The translations under genes and the position numbers were made by a program. Shown here piece after piece: positions 7,906 to 14,117 of a stretch of 21,839 nucleotides of DNA. The stretch comes from CAVTZP01 sp964456815. GTDB taxonomy: Bacteria; Chloroflexota; Dehalococcoidia; Dehalococcoidales; BS750m-G39. Within the stretch, counting starts at the first letter, position 1, and every line of letters begins with the position of its first letter. The stretch is from positions 1 through 21,839 of the forward strand of contig CAYWCO010000007.1 in the NCBI GenBank assembly GCA_964456815.1, written 5' to 3'. A model generated the notes under the pieces. It saw only the letters and a list, made by a program, of their open reading frames with translations. It did no database searches and was not told the origin of the DNA.

Positions 7906-8631
7906 CTACTTCCGCGGCACAATAACCACCTTCCGCACCTCACCCTCACCAGCGCTCTCAGTGGTAACATCAGAGCTATCAGACAGAGTAAGATGGATAA
8001 TGCGCCTCTCATAAGCGGGCATAGGCTCCAGGGCAAACGGCCTTCCCCTCTCCTTAACCTGCTCCGCCACCCGTCGGGCTAGAGCCTGTAATGCCTCGTA
8101 GCGGCGTTGCTTATAACCCTCAACATCAATAACTATAGGCACCCGAGCCTTTGCCTGATTAGCTACGATAAGTCGGACGATATGCTGAAGGGAGGCAAGG
8201 GTCTGACCACGCCGCCCGATCAGGATACCGAGGTCATCACCCTTCACATTAAGGGTAACGATAGCAGGGGCATCTTCACCACCCGCCACCGGGGGCTTCA
8301 TTTCGGATACAACTGATGCCTCCAGCCCCAACCGTTCAATAAGTGTCTCAAGTACGCTGGCTGCCGCCTCAGCCACATCACTACTCTCCTCAGGCACGGG
8401 CGCTGCCTCAGCCTTCTTCTCAGCTTTCTCAGCTTTCTCAGGCTTCTCCTTGGGCGCAGCCGCCAGCGGCTTTACTATAACCTTGGCTTCCTCCGCCCCC
8501 AGACCGAGGATACCATGCTTACCCTCCTTTACGACGGTGACTTCCACCTCTTCTCGGCTTACGCCTAATTGCTCTAATGCTTTTTGGGTAGCCTCCTCCA
8601 CGGTCTTGCCGCTCACTTCCAGACTCTTCAT
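7906..8631 (-). CDS. jag: Jag/KhpB RNA-binding protein (Jag-N, KH, R3H)
   Basis: Cytoplasmic RNA-binding protein of the Jag/SpoIIIJ-associated (KhpB) family, 241 aa. The Jag-N domain is at residues 1-55 (SGKTVEEATQKALEQLG, then HGILGLG). A charged Lys/Glu/Ala-rich linker follows to about residue 80. The KH domain has GXXG as IGRRG, and the C-terminal R3H domain has PAYERRIIHLTL. It lies directly after yidC, the usual bacterial order. Its first 113 nt overlap the 3' end of the yidC frame. The ATG has AAGG about 10 nt upstream, inside yidC. An Asp/Ser/Glu-rich stretch precedes a basic C-terminal tip. Confidence 0.95.
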   Translation of the reverse strand: MKSLEVSGKTVEEATQKALEQLGVSREEVEVTVVKEGKHGILGLGAEEAKVIVKPLAAAPKEKPEKAEKAEKKAEAAPVPEESSDVAEAAASVLETLIERLGLEASVVSEMKPPVAGGEDAPAIVTLNVKGDDLGILIGRRGQTLASLQHIVRLIVANQAKARVPIVIDVEGYKQRRYEALQALARRVAEQVKERGRPFALEPMPAYERRIIHLTLSDSSDVTTESAGEGEVRKVVIVPRK

Positions 8632-9469
8632 GGCTCAAACCTTCTTCCTGCGTCACACTCGGCGCAACAATGTCAGCACCCTCAGGTGCTTTCTCTACCT
8701 CAGCAATGCGTTGCTTGTACTTTTTATCCCTGTCAGTCTCCTTTTTCGGCGCTGACTTAATCAAACCACCCCAACCGCTAACAGAATACTGGATACCAAT
8801 CCGGATAACATTTGATGTCACCCAGAAAAGAGCCAGCCCGCTGGGAAACGACAGGGTGAGGAAAGCAAACATCATCGGCATTAGCCATAGCATCATACTA
8901 GCCTGCTGTTGCTGCTTGGGGTCGGCACCTGGCGTCATTACCATCTTCTGCTGCACCCACATCGTCCCCCCAACCAAGATTGCCAGCAGCATATCCCCTG
9001 TAGCCAGGTTCAGCCAGAGGAAATGATTCTCTAACGGCAGCGTGGAGTATACTATTGGCCAGGAATAAAGATACTTGGACAAGCCGAGCAAATTCTCCGG
9101 GATTACCGCCAGAACCCGCATTATTGACTGATACAGGGCTATCCAGACCGGCATCTGGACCAGTAGGGGCAAAAGGCAGCCAGCAGGGCTTACCCCGGAC
9201 TCCTTATACAGCCTCATCTGCTCCTGGGCCAGTTTTTGCTTATCCTTGGCATATTTCTTCTGCAGCTCAGCGAGCTTGGGTTGAAGGGCTTGCATTGCCC
9301 TAGAGGAACGAACCTGCTTCAGGGTGAGGGGAAGCATCGCGGCATTAACGATAACAGTCACCACAATAATCGCCAGCCCGAAGTTGCTGAATAAATAATG
9401 AGTCAGCACAATGAGGGTATTTATCATTGGCTGCATGGCGATTAAATTCCAGATATCACCGATACCCAC
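8519..9469 (-). CDS. yidC: YidC/Oxa1-family membrane protein insertase
   Basis: Inserts and folds inner-membrane proteins, alone or with SecYEG. The 316-aa protein is short and lacks the large periplasmic domain of proteobacterial YidC, as in Gram-positive and Oxa1-type proteins. About five membrane segments are visible, starting with TLIVLTHYLFSNFGLAIIVV. The cytoplasmic loop after the first segment is strongly charged (LQKKYAKDKQKLAQEQMRLYKE), and VRSSRAMQ may hold the groove arginine. The start is GTG, with GTGAGG about 10 nt upstream. The last 37 residues are encoded inside jag in another frame and end with a very basic tail (IRAIRRKPRRGGSHRRKGG), possibly a ribosome-binding tail. Confidence 0.94.
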   Translation of the reverse strand: MGIGDIWNLIAMQPMINTLIVLTHYLFSNFGLAIIVVTVIVNAAMLPLTLKQVRSSRAMQALQPKLAELQKKYAKDKQKLAQEQMRLYKESGVSPAGCLLPLLVQMPVWIALYQSIMRVLAVIPENLLGLSKYLYSWPIVYSTLPLENHFLWLNLATGDMLLAILVGGTMWVQQKMVMTPGADPKQQQQASMMLWLMPMMFAFLTLSFPSGLALFWVTSNVIRIGIQYSVSGWGGLIKSAPKKETDRDKKYKQRIAEVEKAPEGADIVAPSVTQEEGLSHEESGSERQDRGGGYPKSIRAIRRKPRRGGSHRRKGG

Positions 9470-9488
9470 TAAAACCAGACCTCACTTG

Positions 9489-10667
9489 CTACTTAATGGT
9501 CAGAATCCACAACTTTACCCCTGACTCTAAGTTCAGGGCATAGAGGTTTTGCCCCCCGGTATAAACATAGACAACGCCCTCGCTTGCGCAGAGGGGAGCA
9601 TATACCATCTCTCCCAGCTCAGATATTAGCCTAAGCTGGTTACTACCGGTATCTAGGGCATATACCTTGCCTTCTTCCGAAGCTACAATAATTTCAGTGC
9701 CAACCAAAACCGGCGATGAAGATATGGGACTGCCGAGGTCAAACTCGTTTATTTTGTTCCCGGTTTCAGCATCTAAGAGATAAACCTTGCCATCAAAGCA
9801 GGGGGCATAAATTGTATCGTCATAGGCTACTGGTTCAGCCCAGAACCAGCTACCAGCTATGCATTTCCACTTCAGGCTGCCGCCAGCGGCACCAACAGCG
9901 TAAAGGTGTCGGTCAAAGGAGCCAATATAGACCGTGTTATCATAGACCAGGGGGGTGGAGATAATAGCCCCTTCAGTCTCAAAAGGTTTCTCCCACCTTT
10001 CCTTGCCAGTTGCAGTATCTACTGCGTAGAGCTTCTTATCAAAGGAGCCTATATACAGGGTATCGCCATCTATAGCCGGCGTTGACCAAATCTTACCCCC
10101 GGTCTCAAAGGGCTCCTCCCACACCGGCTCCAGACTCGCCGTATCCAGGGCATAGACCTTGCCATCGGAGCTGGCCAAATAGACCACATCCCCGGCGACC
10201 ACAGGTCCGCCGATAATGGGGTGGGGGTTAGTCTCATTAACATACCTGTCTGTGGACAGGCGCGTGCTGGCACTGATGGCGTAGATTCTACCGTTATAGC
10301 CAGCAATATAGACCAGGTCTCCCGCCACCGCCGGATTACCATAGATAGCTACCGGCGTAGCTGATGAGGCACAGCCGAAGCCGCCACCGCTTGGCCCTGA
10401 CGCCTCCAGTGAGACCTCCCAAAGGCGATTACCATTGGAGGTATCCACCGCCACCAGCTTGCCTTCCATCTGTGGTGCCGCACAACCAAATCCACCGCTA
10501 GCCTGCTTTAGGCTGGGGCACAGAAATAGGGTGCCATCGGCTATTACTCCCCCTGTGCCGCCCTCAGGCGAGCTCCTGATCCCAGTACAGCCGAAGAAGG
10601 TTAGCCCAACCAAGAGCAAGATAAGGGCAAAGCAAACCTTTAATGCCATATTACTTCTAATATTCAC
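9489..10667 (-). CDS. PQQ-like beta-propeller lipoprotein (BamB-like fold)
   Basis: A 392-aa exported protein of the PQQ-repeat (quinoprotein-like, BamB-type) beta-propeller fold. The N-terminus has a hydrophobic segment ending in GLTFFGC, a plausible though imperfect lipobox (Cys27). About eight repeats follow, each with a YALDTxxGxxxW-like core, for example YAVDTATGKERWEKPF and YALNLESGVKLWIL; two adjacent blades share YIGSFD. Most propellers of this kind bind no PQQ and act as scaffolds. The GTG start has a strong AAGGAG 8 nt upstream, overlapping the yidD stop. It sits between yidD and yidC in the insertase operon, suggesting a role in membrane-protein insertion or quality control. GGFGCA occurs twice (Cys62, Cys99). 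The exact function is unknown. Confidence 0.85.
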   Translation of the reverse strand: MNIRSNMALKVCFALILLLVGLTFFGCTGIRSSPEGGTGGVIADGTLFLCPSLKQASGGFGCAAPQMEGKLVAVDTSNGNRLWEVSLEASGPSGGGFGCASSATPVAIYGNPAVAGDLVYIAGYNGRIYAISASTRLSTDRYVNETNPHPIIGGPVVAGDVVYLASSDGKVYALDTASLEPVWEEPFETGGKIWSTPAIDGDTLYIGSFDKKLYAVDTATGKERWEKPFETEGAIISTPLVYDNTVYIGSFDRHLYAVGAAGGSLKWKCIAGSWFWAEPVAYDDTIYAPCFDGKVYLLDAETGNKINEFDLGSPISSSPVLVGTEIIVASEEGKVYALDTGSNQLRLISELGEMVYAPLCASEGVVYVYTGGQNLYALNLESGVKLWILTIK

Positions 10668-10679
10668 TTGCCTAACTCC

Positions 10680-10889
10680 TTACGGCACGGGGTCATAGCC
10701 ACCAGGATTAAACGGGTGGCAATGGGCTATCCGCCTTGCTCCCAACCATGTCCCTTTAATCAAGCCAAATTTGGAGATAGCCTCATAGGTATACTGAGAG
10801 CAGGTTGGGGTAAAGCGGCAGTTATGCGGCATAACCTGCGACAGGGTAACCTGATAAAGTTTAATTAATCCCAAGGAAAGCCTCTTCAT
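10680..10889 (-). CDS. yidD: YidD, membrane protein insertion efficiency factor
   Basis: Small 69-aa protein of the YidD (DUF37/UPF0161) family, a membrane-associated helper of YidC-dependent insertion. The family signature is complete: CRFTPTCSQYTYEAI in the middle and HCHPFNPGGYDPVP at the end. It has an ATG start with GAGGG just upstream and overlaps the rnpA 3' end by 29 nt. The stop codon lies inside the ribosome site of the propeller gene. Confidence 0.96.
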   Translation of the reverse strand: MKRLSLGLIKLYQVTLSQVMPHNCRFTPTCSQYTYEAISKFGLIKGTWLGARRIAHCHPFNPGGYDPVP

Positions 10890-11223
10890 ATTCCCTCGTC
10901 AATAATCCGGCTCGGGACAGTAGCCCATGAACCGATTTCTTAAGGCCAGCGAAGCCAGCACTGGCGGCGTTGGGGCGGGCAATAAATATAATATCCCACC
11001 CCGGCTCAAGTGGCAGTAAGCGCAAGATTTCCCGAAACCGACGCTTCACCTGATTTCTCACCACTGCCCCACCTACCCGCCGACTAACGGAGAAGCCATA
11101 GCGGGAAAAGGAAAGCCCGTTAGGCAAAGCCTTCACCACCACTAAATCGCTTATCCACGAGCTACCCTTATTATAGACCAGTGCATATTGCTCTGACTTG
11201 GTAAGATATTCTCTTCCCCGCAT
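10861..11223 (-). CDS. rnpA: Ribonuclease P protein component
   Basis: Protein subunit of RNase P, which works with the rnpB RNA to remove tRNA 5' leaders. It is 120 aa from the ATG at 11223, giving the typical opening MRGREYLTKSEQYALVY; a GTG two codons earlier overlaps the rpmH stop. The family RNR region is visible as VVRNQVKRRFREI, preceded by YGFSVSRRVG. It follows rpmH by two bases (TGACGATG) and overlaps yidD, the classic rpmH-rnpA-yidD-yidC-jag order. The rnpB gene is not in the window. Confidence 0.95.
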   Translation of the reverse strand: MRGREYLTKSEQYALVYNKGSSWISDLVVVKALPNGLSFSRYGFSVSRRVGGAVVRNQVKRRFREILRLLPLEPGWDIIFIARPNAASAGFAGLKKSVHGLLSRAGLLTREYEEAFLGIN

Positions 11224-11225
11224 CG

Positions 11226-11366
11226 TCACACCACGATAAGTCGCTTACGACCCTTGAGTCGTCTTGCTTTGAGAACAGCTCGCCCACCTCGCGTGCTCAT
11301 TCTTGCCCGAAAGCCATGTTCACGCTTGCGTGGAATCCTCTTTGGTTGATAAGTCCTCTTTGGCAT
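11226..11366 (-). CDS. rpmH: Large ribosomal subunit protein bL34
   Basis: A 46-aa, highly basic ribosomal protein, read by hand from the minus strand. It begins MPKRTYQPKRIPRKREHGF, continues RARMSTRGGRAVLKARRLKG and ends RKRLIVV, matching bL34 throughout. The ATG has GGAG 5 nt upstream and lies about 19 nt after the predicted transcription start. It is the first gene of the rnpA-yidD-yidC-jag-ileS operon. Confidence 0.97.
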   Translation of the reverse strand: MPKRTYQPKRIPRKREHGFRARMSTRGGRAVLKARRLKGRKRLIVV

Positions 11367-11391
11367 GATAACTCCACAATAGACTTGAGTG

Positions 11392-11421
11392 ATTATACTT
11401 CCGCCGTCTTTTGGGTGTCAA
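11392..11421 (-). promoter_or_regulatory. Consensus sigma70 promoter of the rpmH operon
   Basis: On the minus strand a perfect TTGACA (11421-11416) and a perfect TATAAT (11397-11392) are separated by 18 bp. The predicted +1 is an A near 11385. This fits a strong housekeeping promoter for a ribosomal-protein operon. Confidence 0.85.
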
Positions 11422-11477
11422 TGCAAGCTAAATCGGCAACGGCCTAGCCAAAAGCTATGAGGGAGATAGAAAGTCCC

Positions 11478-11494
11478 AAAAACCACTGGTTTTT
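11478..11494 (-). terminator. Short A/T-flanked hairpin downstream of rpsR
   Basis: AAAAACC and GGTTTTT form a 7-bp stem with a 3-nt loop, ending in a T-run on either strand. It is weak in G/C, so it may be only an accessory or bidirectional terminator between rpsR and the rpmH promoter. Confidence 0.3.
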
Positions 11495-11513
11495 CTAGGT
11501 TCTTCAAGGGGCC

Positions 11514-11539
11514 CCCCACGAAATCCTGATTTCGTGGGG
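11514..11539 (-). terminator. Strong 11-bp stem-loop after rpsR
   Basis: CCCCACGAAAT and ATTTCGTGGGG form a perfect 11-bp stem with a 4-nt loop, 22 nt after the rpsR stop. No T-run follows on either strand, so it may be a 3'-end-stabilising hairpin or an atypical terminator rather than a classic intrinsic one. A GGGGCCCC palindrome touches its base. Confidence 0.45.
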
Positions 11540-11561
11540 TAAGCTTAAAGAGGATATATGA

Positions 11562-11870
11562 CTAATCGCGTACGCCAACGCCCCCCGTCTTATGGATATG
11601 AGCCGGGACGAATGGCAGGAGGGCTAAGTGCCTCGCCCTCTTTATCGCCAGTGCCAGGGCACGCTGATGCCTGGCACAGGTGCCAGTCTTACGCCTCGGC
11701 GCAATCTTTCCCCTATCGGATATATAGTGGCGCAATTTAGCCGGCTCTTTGTAGTCTATTACCGCTACCGCAGCCTCGGAAGTACAAAAAGAACAAACCT
11801 TACGCCTAGCTACATACCTCCCCCTGCTTTGCCTTCTGACCCCTGCTGTGCTAGACCTTCGCCCGTTCAC
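11562..11870 (-). CDS. rpsR: Small ribosomal subunit protein bS18
   Basis: Ribosomal protein bS18, 102 aa. The core ARRKVCSFC, then YISDRGKIAPRRKTGTC and ARHQRALALAIKRARHLALL is diagnostic. The CxxC and TGTCxxH cysteines and histidine fit the zinc-binding (C+) form of bS18. The start is the GTG at 11870, the only standard start after an in-frame TAA. An AAGGAGG ribosome site lies 18 nt upstream, unusually far. It is the last gene of rpsF-ssb-rpsR, 41 nt after ssb. The C-terminus extends about 13 residues past the usual ALLPF end. Confidence 0.95.
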   Translation of the reverse strand: MNGRRSSTAGVRRQSRGRYVARRKVCSFCTSEAAVAVIDYKEPAKLRHYISDRGKIAPRRKTGTCARHQRALALAIKRARHLALLPFVPAHIHKTGGVGVRD

Positions 11871-11888
11871 TCTTCTAAGTTAGTTAAA

Positions 11889-11895
11889 CCTCCTT
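11889..11895 (-). promoter_or_regulatory. Distant Shine-Dalgarno of rpsR
   Basis: A full AAGGAGG on the minus strand ends 18 nt before the GTG start of rpsR. No other start codon lies at the normal 5-10 nt distance. Confidence 0.5.
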
Positions 11896-11911
11896 GTAAA
11901 TTTAGCCAGTT

Positions 11912-12334
11912 CTAACCCTCTTCAGAGAATGGGAAATCCTCCTCAGACTCCGGTTCGCTGGCAGCGGTCTCCTCGCCCCCTTCTCCGGGAAGGGGAGCTA
12001 CCGCCTGCCTATCGAGGAAAAGAACTCGGTTAGCTATTACCTCAGTCCGGAAGTGCTTCTGCCCATCCTGCCCCTCCCAGGTACGGGTATGGAACCTACC
12101 CTCGGCATAAACACGCTGACCTTTAGTCAGAAACTGGTTGCAATTTTCAGCCAGCCTGTTCCAGGCAACCACGGTAAACCACTCCGTCTCCTGCTTACGC
12201 TCGCCACTGGGGGGGGTATACACCCGGTTAGTAGCAACACTAAACGAGGTTACGGGGTTGCCGTTGGGGGTAAAACGCATCTCTGGGTCAGCACCAACAT
12301 TGCCTATAATCATTACCTTATTCAAAGTTAACAT
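11912..12334 (-). CDS. ssb: Single-stranded DNA-binding protein
   Basis: Coats single-stranded DNA in replication and repair. The 140-aa protein opens MLTLNKVMIIGNVGADPEMR, has the OB-fold core through ETEWFTVVAWNRLAENC and VYAEGRFHTRTWEGQDG, then an acidic tail ending DFPFSEEG, a variant of the DDIPF tip that recruits partner proteins. I start at the ATG at 12334 because a strong AAGGAGG lies 8 nt upstream; an in-frame extension of ten codons lacks such a site. It lies 26 nt downstream of rpsF and upstream of rpsR, the standard bacterial trio. Confidence 0.95.
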   Translation of the reverse strand: MLTLNKVMIIGNVGADPEMRFTPNGNPVTSFSVATNRVYTPPSGERKQETEWFTVVAWNRLAENCNQFLTKGQRVYAEGRFHTRTWEGQDGQKHFRTEVIANRVLFLDRQAVAPLPGEGGEETAASEPESEEDFPFSEEG

Positions 12335-12342
12335 TGCCCTCC

Positions 12343-12349
12343 CCTCCTT
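12343..12349 (-). promoter_or_regulatory. Ribosome binding site fixing the ssb start
   Basis: AAGGAGG on the minus strand, 8 nt before the ATG at 12334, within the short rpsF-ssb gap. Confidence 0.75.
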
Positions 12350-12360
12350 ATACCAACTGG

Positions 12361-12672
12361 TCAATCATCCAGTCTTATCAGCAGATGCCTAAAAACCTCC
12401 TCGGAAATATTGAGGCTTGCTTCAAGCTCTTTACTCAACTCAGGCTTCAATTTGAACCGAGTCAGCACGTAACTGCCCTCCGTAAAATGTTTTATTGGAT
12501 AAGCCAGCCTTTTCTTCCCCCATTGTTCAACAGTGGAAACAGAGCCGCCGCCTTCAGTAATAAACTGACTGATGCGGTCCATTACGCCATCAACTGCCTC
12601 CTCCAAAACCTCCGGGCTAATAATTACCACCAGCTCGTAGTCATGAAGCTTTTTATCGTTCTGAGAAATCAT
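12361..12672 (-). CDS. rpsF: Small ribosomal subunit protein bS6
   Basis: Ribosomal protein bS6, 103 aa, which pairs with bS18 on the 30S platform. The typical opening strand DYELVVIISPEV is followed by WGKKRLAYPIKHFTEGSYVL, the family core. The ATG at 12672 has AAAGGAG with a short 3-nt spacer. It is the first gene of rpsF-ssb-rpsR, downstream of an extended -10 promoter. Confidence 0.95.
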   Translation of the reverse strand: MISQNDKKLHDYELVVIISPEVLEEAVDGVMDRISQFITEGGGSVSTVEQWGKKRLAYPIKHFTEGSYVLTRFKLKPELSKELEASLNISEEVFRHLLIRLDD

Positions 12673-12698
12673 CGTCTCCTTTGAAAATTAATCAAAAT

Positions 12699-12728
12699 AT
12701 TATAACATAGTATAGAGATTACAAACAA
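12699..12728 (-). promoter_or_regulatory. Promoter of rpsF-ssb-rpsR
   Basis: On the minus strand TTGTTT (12728-12723), an 18-bp spacer and TGTTATAAT, an extended -10 with a perfect TATAAT (12704-12699). It lies about 27 nt upstream of the rpsF ATG. Confidence 0.65.
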
Positions 12729-12744
12729 TACCCACCAGACTGGC

Positions 12745-12774
12745 TTGACACAAGTAACATACCACTGATAGACT
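12745..12774 (+). promoter_or_regulatory. Promoter of tRNA-Asp
   Basis: TTGACA (12745-12750), an 18-bp spacer and TAGACT (12769-12774) preceded by TGA, which resembles an extended -10. The predicted +1 is at about 12781, next to the tRNA 5' end. Its -35 box lies 16 bp from the -35 box of the divergent rpsF promoter. Confidence 0.65.
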
Positions 12775-12781
12775 TTAACTA

Positions 12782-12855
12782 GGCCCCGTGGTGTAGCGGT
12801 CTAACATGCCACCCTGTCACGGTGGAGATCAGGGGTTCAAATCCCCTCGGGGTCG
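12782..12855 (+). tRNA. tRNA-Asp (GUC)
   Basis: The 74-nt cloverleaf folds fully: acceptor GGCCCCG with CGGGGTC (one G-T pair), D-stem GTGT/ACAT, anticodon stem CCACC/GGTGG around loop CTGTCAC with anticodon GTC at 12816-12818, and T-stem AGGGG/CCCCT with loop TTCAAAT. The discriminator is G, as required for tRNA-Asp. CCA is not encoded. The 3' end lies only 38 nt before the next ATG, with no terminator between. Confidence 0.97.
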
Positions 12856-12893
12856 CATTTGCTATACTTGGTGGAAAAGAGGTAACTACAATA

Positions 12894-13523
12894 ATGCCAG
12901 ACTATGAAGCCTTAAAGAGAAAGGTAGACGAACTGGCAGAAAGAGAGTGGGATATGCCCGCCCTTGAAGCCAGAATCAGAAAGCTGGCTAAGGATGGCAT
13001 TCCCAGGAAGAAACTTGACCCGGAAGAGCTGTTAGCCAACAAGGGGCAGATTCTTGACCGCGTTCAACGGCGGGCTGAGGAATATAACTTTATGCTCAAG
13101 AATTGCGCCCAGTCCACAGCGCTTACCCTGATGGAAGAATTCGGTCTGGGCAATATGGAAACCCTTAAAGCCCTTACTCCATTTCCCGGCATCGGCGGTA
13201 CCGGCGAGACATGCGGGGGCATAACCGGGAGTCTGATTGCCTTTGGGCTCTTCTTCGGCAGCGATGACCCGCTGGACTATGAAGCGAAGGGTAAAACTAT
13301 AAGGACTGCCCAGAAATTTATGGACCTTTTCGAAGAGGCATTAGGTCACAGGCATTGCGCTGACATAATAGAAAGTGTGACCCTTGGACACAGGCTAAAC
13401 CCCGGGGAAAGTGACGAGGCTATGGCGACCTTTGCGCAAGAGAAGGGTTTTGAGAAGTGCGGCCTGCCGCCGGGTATAGGTGTCAGGCTCGCCGCAGAGC
13501 TTATTATTGATAGTATGAAATAA
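12894..13523 (+). CDS. C_GCAxxG_C_C family redox-active protein
   Basis: Member of the putative redox-active C_GCAxxG_C_C family, 209 aa. The four cysteines are Cys71 in NCAQSTALTL, Cys107 in GGTGETCGGITGSL, Cys155 in GHRHCADII and Cys189 in EKCGLPPG. The first 60 residues are a charged helical extension, longer than in many family members. I start at the ATG at 12894; a longer frame begins inside the tRNA and is not credible. GAGG lies about 13 nt upstream. Transcription probably comes through tRNA-Asp. Family members are common in anaerobes; the substrate is unknown. It is followed after 6 nt by a membrane protein gene. Confidence 0.82.
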   Translation: MPDYEALKRKVDELAEREWDMPALEARIRKLAKDGIPRKKLDPEELLANKGQILDRVQRRAEEYNFMLKNCAQSTALTLMEEFGLGNMETLKALTPFPGIGGTGETCGGITGSLIAFGLFFGSDDPLDYEAKGKTIRTAQKFMDLFEEALGHRHCADIIESVTLGHRLNPGESDEAMATFAQEKGFEKCGLPPGIGVRLAAELIIDSMK

Positions 13524-13529
13524 CGCCAA

Positions 13530-14063
13530 ATGCTGGAGAATCTTATCGGCTCAGATTTTCCCCCTCAGGTGCTGGTCTTCATCATATCAGCCCTACCCAT
13601 AGTTGAGCTTCGCGGTGCTATACCGGTAGCTATAAATTTATTTCACCTGCCCTGGTATGAAGCCTTAGGTCTCAGTCTAATTGGTAACATGCTGCCGGTA
13701 CCATTCCTGCTGCTCTTCTTCGAATCATTGCTCAAGGTCGTCAACCGGACCGACACTGGCAAAAAACTATCCGAGTGGTTCCTCAAAAAGACCAGACAGC
13801 GAGCTAAGGTTGTTGAGAAATACGAGCGCATAGGTCTGATGCTGTTCGTGGCTATTCCCCTTCCCTGGACTGGCGCCTGGACTGGCTCTATTATTGCCTT
13901 CCTCCTCGGCATTAAGTTCAGCCGTGCCCTGCTCTCCATCGCCTACGGAGTAACAATAGCCGGCGCCATTGTTGTTTGCCTATGCCTCCTTGGCTGGGTG
14001 GGGGCGGTCATTGCCGGGGTTGGCCTTGGTGCCCTGGCGATAATCGGGCTGCTGAAATCGTAG
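13530..14063 (+). CDS. Small multidrug-export-like membrane protein (COG2426/PF06695)
   Basis: A 177-aa integral membrane protein matching the COG2426 family, named small multi-drug export protein, though transport function is poorly established. Family blocks are visible: ISALPIVELRGAIPVA near the N-terminus and AIPLPWTGAWTGSIIAFLLG in the middle. About five hydrophobic segments are seen, with a basic cytoplasmic stretch between (KKTRQRAKVVEKYERIG). It follows the redox protein gene by 6 nt without a clear ribosome site, so translation may be coupled. Confidence 0.85.
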   Translation: MLENLIGSDFPPQVLVFIISALPIVELRGAIPVAINLFHLPWYEALGLSLIGNMLPVPFLLLFFESLLKVVNRTDTGKKLSEWFLKKTRQRAKVVEKYERIGLMLFVAIPLPWTGAWTGSIIAFLLGIKFSRALLSIAYGVTIAGAIVVCLCLLGWVGAVIAGVGLGALAIIGLLKS

Positions 14064-14117
14064 TACTTACCAGTAAGGAAAAAAACTTACTACCGTGCCG
14101 ATACCAACGCCGTTACA

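Noticed and set aside
12782..12855. tRNA-Asp as an integration site of a mobile element
   Set aside because: No integrase, direct repeat of the tRNA 3' end or foreign gene block follows it in the window.
12822..12893. Upstream extension of the redox protein gene into the tRNA
   Set aside because: The extension would translate the anticodon and T arms of tRNA-Asp; the ATG at 12894 is the sensible start.
14068..14095. A-run with flanking short inverted bases after the exporter gene, a possible terminator
   Set aside because: The stem is only 5-6 bp with the A/T run as its loop; not convincing on either strand.
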